A stretch of 64,000 nucleotides of DNA from Desulfovibrio ferrophilus (lineage in GTDB: Bacteria > Desulfobacterota > Desulfovibrionia > Desulfovibrionales > Desulfovibrionaceae). This document shows, piece after piece, positions 10,301-17,999 of this stretch. A program made the position numbers and the translations under genes. The stretch spans positions 2,810,905 through 2,874,904 of the forward strand of contig NZ_AP017378.1 in NCBI RefSeq assembly GCF_003966735.1, in the 5' to 3' direction. The stretch's first letter is position 1; each line of letters opens with the position of its first letter. Below the pieces are notes generated by a model that made no database searches, had not been told where the DNA came from, and saw only the letters and a program-made list of their open reading frames with translations.

Positions 10301-12346
10301 ATGAGTACCCTCGTGCGTTATCCGGGTCCGGGCTGCATTGTGGAATTCCTCCACGGCAACAAGCCCAATGTAGCCTGGGTCCTTGAAGAACAGTCCGGGC
10401 GCTTGCGCGTCCTGACCATCAACCGGCGGGAAATGAAACTCCCGGCCGGACGCATCCTGCCGTGGCCCGGGCCGGCACACCCGGCAGAGGCTTCGCGCGA
10501 GGAGATCGCGCATATCCTCGAGGACCACGAGTCCCGGCGCGAGGAACTGGCCTCACAAGTGGACCCCGAGGAAATCTGGGAACTGGCTCAGGGCGATGTG
10601 GACCGCGCCTCCATCACCTGGTTCACGGGCCTGACCTGGAACGAGCCCGATGCCGACCACATCGCAGCCATGGGCCGCCGCATGCTGGAGCAGAAGACCC
10701 ACTTCAAATTCCACCCCCCCGAATTCGAAGTCTATCCCGCTCAAAAGGTGGAGAGCCGCCGCGTGGAGGAAGAGACCCGGCGTCAGCGCGAACACATTGT
10801 CACCGCCGCCCAGCAGTTTTTCCACGCCCTGTGGGAAGCCCGCAGTAAGGGCCGCAGTGCCCCCGAACCGCCCGAAGGCATGGCGGAGACTCTGCATGCC
10901 ATCCTCATTGCTGCCATGGCCGACACCTCCGGTTCCCCGGAACTGACCATCTGGAACACTGTACGCAAGGGCCTGCCCGACCTGCCACAGTTGCCCATGT
11001 TCCTGGGCCAGACCTGGGGCGTGATTCCCGAACATTTCAATATGCAGCTGTTGCAGGAAGGCTACGATTGGGGCGATGACTGGGCCCGTGAATTCGACGC
11101 CGAGATGGATGAATTGGAAAAAGGGCTGGCCGCACTAGCTCAGGAGCCAGAAGAGACTCCCTTTATCAGCATCGACTCGGCCTCCACCCACGATATCGAC
11201 GACGCCTTTCACGTGCAATCCGGCCCGGACAACGGCTACCGCCTGCAAGTGGCCCTGGCCTGCCCGGCCCTGGGCTGGGAGTTCGGCTCCCCTCTGGACC
11301 GCGCCGTGCGCGAACGCGCAAGCTCCGTGTACCTGCCCGAGGGTGCCAGCCACATGATGCCCGAACGCTACGGCATCGGCCTGTTCAGTCTCTATCAGCA
11401 GCAGCCCAAGCCCGCGCTGGTGCTGGACTGCAACCTGGATGAGAACGGCAACATGCTTTCCATGGAGCCACGCTGCACCTGGGTGCGCATCGAACAGAAT
11501 TCTACCTATCAGGCCATGGAAGAGGCCCTGGACACACCGGACTGTGACCCTTGCCTGACCCTTGCGGCCGAATTGGGGGCCAAGCTCAGACAGCGTCGCA
11601 TCGACAATGGCGCCGTGGTCGTGGACAGGCCTGACCCCACTATCACCCTGGAAGGCGAGGGGGCAGAGACCCGCGTCTTGATCGAGGACTCTCCCCGCTA
11701 CGACAGGGCTCAGGCCACGGTCAGCGAATTCATGATCCTGGCCAACTCCAGCATCGGCCAGTGGGCTGCGGACAGGGGCATCCCCATGCTCTTCCGCACT
11801 CAGGACATCACCCTGCCCGGTGATGCCGCCGGAGTCTGGGACACGCCCGAGGATGCCCATCGCATCGTGCGCATGATGGCTCCCACGACCCAGGAGTTGA
11901 CCCCGCGCCTGCACGCCACCATCGGAGCCAAGGCCTATGCCCCGCTGACCTCGCCCATCCGGCGCTATGCGGACCTGATGAACCTGACCCAGGTGCTGCA
12001 CGCCCTGGAGCACGACGATACCCCCCGCTGGGACCGCGAGGAACTGCTGCTCATGCTGCCGCACATCACTGCCCGCACCGAGGCCGCAGGACGCATCCAG
12101 CGTTTCCGACCCCGCTACTGGAAGCTGGTGCACTTCAAACAGCGCAAGAAGGAGATGTTCTCCACCACCGTGGTGGAAGACGGACAGCTGGTGATTCTGG
12201 CCATGCCCAAGGAGCAGATGTACGTGCGCTGCCCGCGCAACCTGCTGGGCGACAAGATCTACCCAGGCCAGCGCTTTGCCGTGCGCCTGAACAAGGTCAA
12301 CCCACTGACCAACGAAATCCGGGTCGTGGAAGCACTGGAAGAATAA
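10301..12346 (+). CDS. RNase II/RNB-family 3'-5' exoribonuclease
   Basis: The 681-residue protein has a divergent N-terminal region of about 280 residues, rich in acidic helices, then the RNB catalytic domain. The catalytic signature SIDSASTHDIDDAF is at about residues 290-303, with the Asp residues that bind the two metal ions. SPIRRYADLMN, an RNB hallmark, is near 552. The last 70 residues resemble a degenerate S1/OB tail. Family members degrade mRNA 3' to 5'. The ATG at 10301 is chosen because it follows the upstream terminator and begins a basic beta-rich N-terminus. The frame runs 258 bases further upstream into the previous gene but is not plausible there. It is an RNase II-like protein, not a canonical RNase R. 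Confidence 0.87.
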   Translation: MSTLVRYPGPGCIVEFLHGNKPNVAWVLEEQSGRLRVLTINRREMKLPAGRILPWPGPAHPAEASREEIAHILEDHESRREELASQVDPEEIWELAQGDVDRASITWFTGLTWNEPDADHIAAMGRRMLEQKTHFKFHPPEFEVYPAQKVESRRVEEETRRQREHIVTAAQQFFHALWEARSKGRSAPEPPEGMAETLHAILIAAMADTSGSPELTIWNTVRKGLPDLPQLPMFLGQTWGVIPEHFNMQLLQEGYDWGDDWAREFDAEMDELEKGLAALAQEPEETPFISIDSASTHDIDDAFHVQSGPDNGYRLQVALACPALGWEFGSPLDRAVRERASSVYLPEGASHMMPERYGIGLFSLYQQQPKPALVLDCNLDENGNMLSMEPRCTWVRIEQNSTYQAMEEALDTPDCDPCLTLAAELGAKLRQRRIDNGAVVVDRPDPTITLEGEGAETRVLIEDSPRYDRAQATVSEFMILANSSIGQWAADRGIPMLFRTQDITLPGDAAGVWDTPEDAHRIVRMMAPTTQELTPRLHATIGAKAYAPLTSPIRRYADLMNLTQVLHALEHDDTPRWDREELLLMLPHITARTEAAGRIQRFRPRYWKLVHFKQRKKEMFSTTVVEDGQLVILAMPKEQMYVRCPRNLLGDKIYPGQRFAVRLNKVNPLTNEIRVVEALEE

Positions 12347-12679
12347 GCGGGCAAACGCTAGAGCACCCGCAGCCCAAAGTTGCGCAGCAATCCCGTGGCT
12401 GTTAGATCAGGTACCAGCAGCAACGGCGCCGGCAAAGGCTATTCAAAAACAAGCGAAGCACACCTAATTCATTAGATTTTATACGCTTAATATACTAATC
12501 ACCGCTCCCGCATTGCGAAAAGCAAACTCGTCACAAGGCTGTTCAAAAACGGTTGGATGCGAGGCGCGAGGAGGAATCAAAGCCGACGTGTATCAAGAGC
12601 ATCCACAAGGATTTGATTTCTACGATGAAACAAAGCAGACGGCTGATTTTCAACAGCCTGAGAGAGAAGGAGATGTCAC
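12347..12679. other. Intergenic region between the RNase II gene and plsY
   Basis: These 333 bases hold a short hairpin just after the exonuclease stop (GCGGG at 12349, CCCGC near 12368). An AT-rich patch near 12465-12500 could carry a promoter. The dispersed nested-stem element copy 1 lies at 12536-12659, and the plsY ribosome-binding site follows it directly. No gene is seen. Confidence 0.6.
12536..12659 (+). repeat. Dispersed nested-stem element, copy 1
   Basis: The outer arms are AGGCTGTT and AACAGCCT, followed by GCGAGGCGCGAG. The middle stem is GAATCAAA against ATTTGATTTC, the linker is GCCGACGTGTAT, and the 3' side reads AAAGCAGACGGCTG. It shares its layout and 5' box with the copy at 43473-43600. 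It sits directly upstream of the plsY ribosome-binding site. Confidence 0.75.
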
Positions 12680-13279
12680 ATGGCTTCACTAGCTTGGCTC
12701 GCAATGGCCTACCTTCTGGGTGCGGTGCCCTTCGGATTGGTGGTCGGCAAGATTTTTTGCGGCATTGACCCGCGCACCGCCGGCAGCAAAAACACCGGTG
12801 CCACCAACGTGGCCCGGCTGTGCGGCTTCAAATACGGCGTACTGGCCCTGGTTCTGGATCTGGCCAAGGGCTTCATTCCCACAGCCATTGCCCTGACCTT
12901 TTCCGACTCCTCGCTGTTCCTGTCCCTGACCGGACTGGCGGCCATTCTGGGCCACTGTTACTCGGTGTTCCTGTACGGCAAGGGCGGCAAGGCCGTGGCC
13001 ACCACCGTGGGTGTCTTCCTGGCCCTGGCCCCGATTTCCGCCATCATTGCGGCGGCATTGTGCATCGCAGTCATTGCCAAGTCGGGCTATGTCTCCCTGG
13101 GGTCCCTGACCCTGGTCACCGCCCTGCCCATCCTGATGCTCGTGACCGGCAATATCACCTACTGCCTGATGGCGCTGGTGGTCATGGCCCTTGTCTTCTG
13201 GCGGCACCGCGAGAACATCGAGCGACTGGCCAGGGGCGAGGAAAAATCATTCCTCAAAAATAAATATACCGACGGCTGA
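12680..13279 (+). CDS. plsY: Acyl-phosphate:glycerol-3-phosphate acyltransferase
   Basis: PlsY is an inner-membrane enzyme that transfers an acyl group from acyl-phosphate to glycerol-3-phosphate, starting phospholipid synthesis. The 199-residue product has five to six hydrophobic segments. It also has the three loop motifs: [10 protein letters not shown] near residue 34 (family usually GSGNIGATN), [18 protein letters not shown] near 92, and SGYVSLGS near 135. An AGAAGGAG site is eight bases upstream of the ATG. The gene is flanked on both sides by copies of the dispersed element, and copy 2 may serve as its terminator. Confidence 0.95.
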   Translation: MASLAWLAMAYLLGAVPFGLVVGKIFCGIDPRTAGSKNTGATNVARLCGFKYGVLALVLDLAKGFIPTAIALTFSDSSLFLSLTGLAAILGHCYSVFLYGKGGKAVATTVGVFLALAPISAIIAAALCIAVIAKSGYVSLGSLTLVTALPILMLVTGNITYCLMALVVMALVFWRHRENIERLARGEEKSFLKNKYTDG

Positions 13280-13284
13280 TCACA

Positions 13285-13415
13285 CTCAGGGCAGCCCCAA
13301 AGCACGCGATGGCGACGTTGCTGCGAAAAAAGCCAAACCCTCATGTACCATTCTGTACACTTCGGGCTTGGCTTTTTCTTGCGTCTGGCCCTCGCACACT
13401 TTGGAACTGCCCGAG
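13285..13415 (-). repeat. Dispersed nested-stem element, copy 2 (opposite orientation)
   Basis: The outer arms GGGCAG (13289-13294) and CTGCCC (13407-13412) pair. The middle stem is AAAAAGCCAAACCC against GGGCTTGGCTTTTT (13364-13377) and the inner stem pairs GTAC with GTAC. On the minus strand the conserved parts read GCGAGGGCCAGACGCAAG, CGAAGTGTAC, GGTACATGAGGG and CGCAGCAACG. With its T-run on + it is also a plausible plsY terminator. Confidence 0.75.
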
Positions 13416-13466
13416 GAAAACCATCTCATTTGTCATCACTTCAAATAAAAAGACACCTCACCTCAT

Positions 13467-13689
13467 GGCTGTTCAAATGACGTCAGATGTTAGGCGCAAA
13501 AACCCGGCAAGCTCGACGGCCTCAGACCGTCGGCGAGTCTTCGAGACTTACGGGATGAGAGAGCAGCGCTGTATCTGAACATACGTGAGAGTTTGCCGGG
13601 TTTGAAGCATACCTAGGGCATAAGGTCTTGTAAGCTCGCAGCTCGCTAACAATTCACTTAACGCAGCAGATGGCGTGATTTCAACAGCC
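13467..13689 (+). repeat. Dispersed nested-stem element, copy 3, with extra internal sequence
   Basis: The outer arms are GGCTGTT (13467-13473) and AACAGCC (13683-13689). The perfect middle stem is AAACCCGGCAA (13500-13510) against TTGCCGGGTTT (13593-13603). The linkers GCTCGA, CATACGTGAGAG and CGCAGCAGATGGCG match the family. Unlike the others it carries about 65 extra bases in the inner loop, with their own hairpin GACGG/CCGTC, and about 50 more on the 3' side. It ends nine bases from the hflX stop. Confidence 0.72.
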
Positions 13690-13697
13690 GCCTCCGG

Positions 13698-15305
13698 CTA
13701 CCCCACATCAACTCCGGGGAAGGCTCGAACACAAATGGCATCAGCCAACTCACGCAGGGATTTGCGATTCAATGCGCAGATCGACACCGCTTCGGGGTAC
13801 TGGTTGCGCAACAGCTCGCGCTGCCCGGCGTCCAGTCTGTCCCATTTGTTGAGCACCAGCAGACGCGGAATCTCATGCAGTTTCATGTCCAGGAGGATGT
13901 CGTCCACGGCCTTGATGTGAGTCTCCAACTCGGGATGCCCGGCATCGGCCACCTGAATCAGCAGGTCCGCTACTTCCAGCTCCTCCAGAGTTGCGCGAAA
14001 GGCTTCCTTCAACTCATCTGGCAATTGGCGGATGAACCCCACGGTGTCTGTGAGGATCAACTCGCGTTCCAGAGGGAAGCGCAGGCGGCGGGTGGTGGGG
14101 TCCAGGGTGGCAAAGAGCTTGTTCTCGGCCAGGACCTTGGATTCGGTCAGGGTATTGAGCAGTGTGGACTTGCCCGCGTTGGTATAGCCCACCAGCGCAG
14201 CCACGGGCAGACCTGCCTTGGCCCGACGCAGGCGCGTGGCCTTGCGACGCTTGCGCAAGTCGCCCAGCTCTTTCTTGATGCGAGTGATGCGCTCACGCAC
14301 ACGGCGGCGGTCGGTCTCCAGCTTGGTCTCACCCGGTCCGCGGCCACCAATGCCACCCATCAGGCGCGACAAGGCACGTCCGGTGCCCGCCAGGCGCGGC
14401 AGTGTGTATTGCAGCTGGGCCATCTCCACTTGCAGCTTGCCTGAGCGCGTGGTGGCGTGCTGGGCAAAGATGTCCAGAATCAGCTGGGTCCGGTCCAGAA
14501 TCTTGCGCTCGGTGATATTGGCCAGGTTGCGCATCTGCGAGGGAGTCAGCTCCTGGTCGAACAGAATCACACCCGCGTTTTCCTGGAGGGCACGCACCTC
14601 CAGCTCCGCCAGCTTGCCTTTGCCCATGATGGTCTTGGGGTTGGTCTTGCGCACGCGCTGGATCACGGTGCCACCGTTTTCCAACCCAGCGGTCTTGGCC
14701 AATTCAGCCAATTCCTCCACGGAGATTTCCTGCAACTCCCGGGAAGTCGTATCCACGCTGACCAGAATCGCCCGTTCGGTCTCGCCCATGGCCGCGCCAT
14801 CGGCCGCCAGAGTGGTGCCCACACGGGCCAGCTCCTCTTCCAGAGCCTCGACCTGAGCCGCAAAGTCCACGTCCACCCGATGCCAGGGCACCGGACCTGT
14901 AATATCGTATAATCCCCCATCCGGATTCGGGGGCAGCAGATGCGCGTAATAGACGTTCCCGGGCTGACCAAAACCGTCCACGGTCAGAGCCATGATCCCG
15001 TCCAGGCGCAAAAAGACCATGTCCATCAGGTCTTCCTGGGACAGGGCTTCGTCGGACAAGTGGGTGTGCAGCAGCCTGAGGCCGCGCAAACGACCTGCAA
15101 AGCGACGCGTACGAGTCAACTCGGGAATATAGATACCGCGCGCGTCACCCACCATGACCATGTCGGGCTTGCCCTTGCGATCGATGAGCAGGCCGATCTG
15201 ACGGCCCATGCCAGCCGAAAGCATACCCAACTCGCGCGCCTGCTCGCTCGCCATGCCGCCATGGGTCGGGTACTGGCGGTTGTAGAGCCGCGAGAGCTGT
15301 TTCAT
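13698..15305 (-). CDS. hflX: GTPase HflX (ribosome-splitting GTPase)
   Basis: HflX binds the 50S subunit and splits stalled ribosomes after stress. The 535-residue product has an N-terminal extension of about 170 residues. The HflX domain follows, with IMGKGKLAELE near 237, the Gly-rich GGIGGRGPGETKLETDRR near 325 and a long coiled coil. The G domain carries GYTNAGKST near 371-379, DTVGF near 419 and NKWD near 487. The coordinates use the first ATG (15305), but it has no Shine-Dalgarno. In frame upstream lie IANKVQGNTQGLKPSQ, preceded by AAAGGAG at ideal spacing from an ATA codon at 15353-15351. The true start is probably that ATA, adding 16 residues. Confidence 0.93.
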   Translation of the reverse strand: MKQLSRLYNRQYPTHGGMASEQARELGMLSAGMGRQIGLLIDRKGKPDMVMVGDARGIYIPELTRTRRFAGRLRGLRLLHTHLSDEALSQEDLMDMVFLRLDGIMALTVDGFGQPGNVYYAHLLPPNPDGGLYDITGPVPWHRVDVDFAAQVEALEEELARVGTTLAADGAAMGETERAILVSVDTTSRELQEISVEELAELAKTAGLENGGTVIQRVRKTNPKTIMGKGKLAELEVRALQENAGVILFDQELTPSQMRNLANITERKILDRTQLILDIFAQHATTRSGKLQVEMAQLQYTLPRLAGTGRALSRLMGGIGGRGPGETKLETDRRRVRERITRIKKELGDLRKRRKATRLRRAKAGLPVAALVGYTNAGKSTLLNTLTESKVLAENKLFATLDPTTRRLRFPLERELILTDTVGFIRQLPDELKEAFRATLEELEVADLLIQVADAGHPELETHIKAVDDILLDMKLHEIPRLLVLNKWDRLDAGQRELLRNQYPEAVSICALNRKSLRELADAICVRAFPGVDVG

Positions 15306-15370
15306 CTGGCTGGGTTTCAGGCCCTGGGTGTTGCCCTGTACTTTGTTTGCTATGGGGTGCTCCTTTAGCT

Positions 15371-15493
15371 GGGGCGTTGAAAATTCCTCGTTGGGTTCGT
15401 TGCTACGACAAAATCAACCTCTCACATATGAATTCTATATGCATCGAGCTTGATTTTGTCTTGCTACTGGCCCTCGGATTTTTTGATCGCATT
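15371..15493 (-). repeat. Dispersed nested-stem element, copy 4 (opposite orientation)
   Basis: The middle stem GACAAAATCAA (15407-15417) pairs perfectly with TTGATTTTGTC (15450-15460). The inner stem CATAT (15425-15429) pairs with ATATG (15437-15441). On the minus strand it reads GAGGGCCAGTAGCAAGA, GCTCGATGCATATAG, ATATGTGAGAGG and GTAGCAACG, matching the family linkers. The outer arms are imperfect. It lies just upstream of hflX. Confidence 0.75.
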
Positions 15494-15618
15494 CCGATGC
15501 GCCAGGCTCTCAAAAAGGCAAGAACACCGATCACCTCTAGCTTTAAGCACCCTATTACGTGAGGCAATACCGGAGGCAACTCAAAAGTTATATTTCGATC
15601 AAGTGAGTCTGAACCGGA

Positions 15619-15737
15619 AGCCGTTCAAAAACCACGCGGGCCAGGCACCAGAAGTTTTCAAACTCGATGCATAGTCGACCTATGTGAGAGATTGAAAACT
15701 TCGCAGCAACACAGCCCGCGGGGGAATTTCAACGGAT
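15619..15737 (+). repeat. Dispersed nested-stem element, copy 5
   Basis: The outer arms are CCGTT/AACGG and CGCGGGC (15635-15641) against GCCCGCG (15714-15720). The middle stem is GAAGTTTTCAA (15651-15661) against TTGAAAACTTC (15692-15702), perfect over 11 pairs. The inner stem is CATAG/CTATG. The linkers ACTCGATG, TATGTGAGAG and CGCAGCAACA match the family. Its 3' end is within five bases of the purH stop. Confidence 0.8.
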
Positions 15738-15739
15738 TC

Positions 15740-16339
15740 CTACGCGTTTTTACTGCCCAAGTAGCTGGTAATCATCGCGTCATATTCCGAGGTCTTGGCA
15801 AACGTCTCGCAGGCCATGTCCTTGCGCAGGGGCAGGGAGACCTTCATGTCGTTGGCCTTCAGATCGTCGATGATGCGGTCGTAGTGCTCGACGCCGGGTG
15901 CCACAAGGATGGAGTGGAAGTTCTTGGCTGCGGCGCGCAGCATGGTGGGGCCGCCGATATCGATCTGCTCCACGGCGGCCTTCAGGTCCAGGCCCTGGGA
16001 GGCGGCACGAGCGAAATCGTAGAGATTGACGCAGATCAGATCGAAAGGCGCCAAGCCCAATTCGGACAGGGTGTCCATGTGCTCGGGGTTGTCCTTGTCG
16101 GCCAGAACGCCGGCATGGATATGGGGATGGAGGGTCTTGACCCTGCCATTCATGATTTCAGGAAAACCGGTCACGTCGCTGACAGAAGCCACGGGCAAGC
16201 CCGCATCAAGCAGCATTTTCCGGGTTCCGCCGGTGGAAAAGAGTTCAACCCCGTTTTCTGTCAGAAAACGGGCGAAGTCCTCCAACCCGGTCTTGTCGGT
16301 CACGCTCAGGATGGCGCGCCGAATGGGCAGAAGATCCAT
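15740..16339 (-). CDS. purH: IMP cyclohydrolase (N-terminal half of PurH as a separate gene)
   Basis: The 199-residue product is the methylglyoxal-synthase-like domain of PurH. It closes FAICAR to IMP, the last step of de novo purine synthesis. Family motifs are ILSVTDKTGLEDFA near residue 10, FSTGGTRK near 34, VTGFPEIMNGRVKTLHP near 54, CVNLYDF near 103 and IDIGGPTMLRAAAKN near 124. The transformylase half is a separate gene at 8878-10152 on the opposite strand. The ATG at 16339 has GAGGTGA upstream, but that site is held in a perfect eight-base-pair hairpin (16344-16369). This suggests translational control through the structured leader. Confidence 0.93.
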   Translation of the reverse strand: MDLLPIRRAILSVTDKTGLEDFARFLTENGVELFSTGGTRKMLLDAGLPVASVSDVTGFPEIMNGRVKTLHPHIHAGVLADKDNPEHMDTLSELGLAPFDLICVNLYDFARAASQGLDLKAAVEQIDIGGPTMLRAAAKNFHSILVAPGVEHYDRIIDDLKANDMKVSLPLRKDMACETFAKTSEYDAMITSYLGSKNA

Positions 16340-16343
16340 GCAT

Positions 16344-16544
16344 TCACCTCGCTGTGTTTTCCGAGGTGATGCCAAATATGTGCGTGACTGGCAAGGAGCG
16401 AGCGCACTGCTCCACCTCATCCTGGTACTTGGCACCCCAGCCCCAGCAGCTCTTGTTGAGGCTGGGGAACCAAGCAGGGGAGGGGAGATTATCGTCACTC
16501 AGTCTGATCCGGGGCATAAGGGAGGGAACCCAACACCACCCCGG
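16344..16544 (-). promoter_or_regulatory. Structured leader of purH (IMP cyclohydrolase) with a sequestered Shine-Dalgarno
   Basis: Read on the minus strand, four hairpins follow one another: CCGGGG/CCCCGG (16544 and 16509 ends), CCCCAGCC/GGCTGGGG (16467-16435), GGAGC/GCTCC (about 16413-16395) and TCACCTCG/CGAGGTGA (16369-16344). The last one contains the GAGGTGA ribosome-binding site of the gene. There is no U-run, so these are not simple terminators. I cannot match them to a known riboswitch class. Confidence 0.45.
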
Positions 16545-16552
16545 AAGGACCG

Positions 16553-17116
16553 TTATGACCTGATGTGCTCCAGAAGTTCCTTCGCGGACTCATTGTCCGG
16601 GTCGGTCTCCAGGATGCGCTCCAGATGCCCTCGTGCTTCATCGGGCTTGCCGACACAGCTCAGGCACCCCGCCAGCGAATAGCGGACATCATGCTTCAGG
16701 GGATCGATGGCGAGGTAATTCTCCATATGGGGAATCACTTCCTCGATGCGACCCAGCACATGACCCAGCTGAACCAGCATGAAAATGCTGATCATGTTTT
16801 CGGGGTTCTGATCCAGGGCCTGGGAAAAATGATCAAAGGCCTCGTTCTGACGATTGGTTTCCATCTCCACGAGGGCCATACCGGCCAGAGCCTTATCGCT
16901 CTGCTCGATTTCTGCGGCCTTCTTGTACAGCTCGTAAGCCCTTTCAAGCTCACCCTGCTGAACGGCGATGGTGGCCAACCCCAGATAGGGATCGGGATGG
17001 ATGCCGTTGGACTGCACTGCCTTGTCGTAATACTCGACGGCTTTGTCCAAATCACCCATGAAGAGATAACACTCTCCAAGTTCCTTGTTGATTTCGTAAT
17101 CAAGATGGCTACTCAT
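16553..17116 (-). CDS. TPR-repeat protein of unknown function
   Basis: The 187-residue protein consists almost wholly of tetratricopeptide repeats, about five 34-residue units with the W/L-G-Y-A-F-A-P spacing: GECYLFMGDLDKAVEYYDKA, then PYLGLATIAVQQGELERAYE, and later SLAGCLSCVGKPDEARGHLE. It has no signal peptide or membrane segment, so it is probably a cytoplasmic protein-interaction scaffold. The ATG at 17116 has GGAGGGG nine bases upstream. An in-frame ATG 27 bases upstream lacks such a site. It lies upstream of purH on the same strand, about 210 bases away, and may share its transcript. Confidence 0.82.
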   Translation of the reverse strand: MSSHLDYEINKELGECYLFMGDLDKAVEYYDKAVQSNGIHPDPYLGLATIAVQQGELERAYELYKKAAEIEQSDKALAGMALVEMETNRQNEAFDHFSQALDQNPENMISIFMLVQLGHVLGRIEEVIPHMENYLAIDPLKHDVRYSLAGCLSCVGKPDEARGHLERILETDPDNESAKELLEHIRS

Positions 17117-17143
17117 GACATTCCCCTCCACTTTGGGAATCAT

Positions 17144-17588
17144 CGGGTAATCGGTCCTCGGTGCACATCCTATTGCATCAACCGAGCCGACTACTCATCC
17201 TGACGCGACAGCGCCATACGCCAAGCTTTAGCAAACCCCGTGCCACAATGATCAGCCGCCGCCCCGCAATATAAGGAACGCGCGTTTACACTAGAGTGGG
17301 CGGGAACTTATCGCCGCCTCACGCCACAGGCAGACATCGTCAATCTTATATCGGCCGGAAAATCATGCCCAGCAACTCACGCATAGTCCCCTGACACCGT
17401 CCTCGTCTTTACACACCCTCATCCACCCCTCCCCCCTCCTCGGCTACTCCAAATAAATCTCGTTAAATCAGCTAGATGCAGCGTTTGGCACAAGGGTTGC
17501 TCAGATGCTTGCGATCCGAACGACGATTTGCACCAGGAAAAGCTTGCCCAGGAAGGGCGCGTCGTCCGGGAACCTAGGAGGGACGGGC
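17144..17588. other. Intergenic region upstream of the flagellar operon
   Basis: These 445 bases separate the divergent TPR gene and flgB. They hold the sigma-54 promoter at 17486-17501 and a C-rich patch near 17425-17445. Sites for a sigma-54 activator are expected here, but I could not pick one out. No gene is seen. Confidence 0.6.
17486..17501 (+). promoter_or_regulatory. Sigma-54 promoter of the flgB operon
   Basis: TGGCAC, five bases (AAGGG), then TTGCT matches the RpoN consensus, with GG and GC separated by exactly ten bases. It lies 88 bases upstream of the flgB ATG on the same strand, which gives a leader of about 75 bases. Confidence 0.88.
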
Positions 17589-17999
17589 ATGAAAAGCCTT
17601 TTTGGAACTCATATTCAGTTAACGGGCAAAGTCCTGGACATGCGGCTCATGCGTCAAAATGTCGTCATGAGCAATCTGGCCAACATCACTACGCCCAACT
17701 ACAAGGCGCAACGGCTGACCTTCGAAGAAGATCTGCAGTCCGCCTTGAACCTGGATGCGCGCGGCAAGATGAGCCGCACCGCAGGCGCTCACGTTCCCTC
17801 TGTATTTTCCAGTGACTCCTTCGGAGCGGACTTGGAAAAGGGCTTCAAGCATCGCGTCATTCACGGACAGGACAACGTCGATCTCGACAAGGAAATGTCC
17901 GTCATGGCCAAGAACACCTTGATGTACAACGCCCTGACCACTGTCCTCAAAAAGAACTTCGAAGGACTCACGACCCTTATTTCGGAGGCGAGTAAGTAA
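17589..17999 (+). CDS. flgB: Flagellar basal-body rod protein FlgB
   Basis: The 136-residue FlgB builds the proximal rod of the flagellar basal body, outside the inner membrane. The family rod signature (QNVVMSNLANITTPNYKAQ) is at about residues 22-40. The C-terminal helix with MSVMAKNTLMYNALTTVLKK is the typical coiled-coil end. The ATG at 17589 has AGGAGGG seven bases upstream. The frame is open 84 bases further upstream but without family similarity. It is the first gene of the sigma-54-driven operon, and its stop overlaps the flgC start as TAATG. Confidence 0.95.
   Translation: MKSLFGTHIQLTGKVLDMRLMRQNVVMSNLANITTPNYKAQRLTFEEDLQSALNLDARGKMSRTAGAHVPSVFSSDSFGADLEKGFKHRVIHGQDNVDLDKEMSVMAKNTLMYNALTTVLKKNFEGLTTLISEASK

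Larger units (their letters stand above)
13280..13697. other. Intergenic region between convergent plsY and hflX, filled by two dispersed elements
   Basis: These 418 bases contain element copies 2 (13285-13415) and 3 (13467-13689) with about 50 bases between them. I see no gene. Both copies could end transcription from plsY on + and hflX on -. Confidence 0.6.
15354..15739. other. Intergenic region between hflX and purH (IMP cyclohydrolase), holding two dispersed elements
   Basis: These 386 bases lie between two minus-strand genes. They hold the hflX ribosome-binding site, element copy 4 (15371-15493), about 120 bases with nothing recognised, and element copy 5 (15619-15737). No gene is seen. 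Confidence 0.6.

Noticed and set aside
12536-15737. Dispersed elements as insertion sequences or CRISPR repeats
   Set aside because: They encode no protein, show no target-site duplication that I can see, and are not regularly spaced or separated by spacers.
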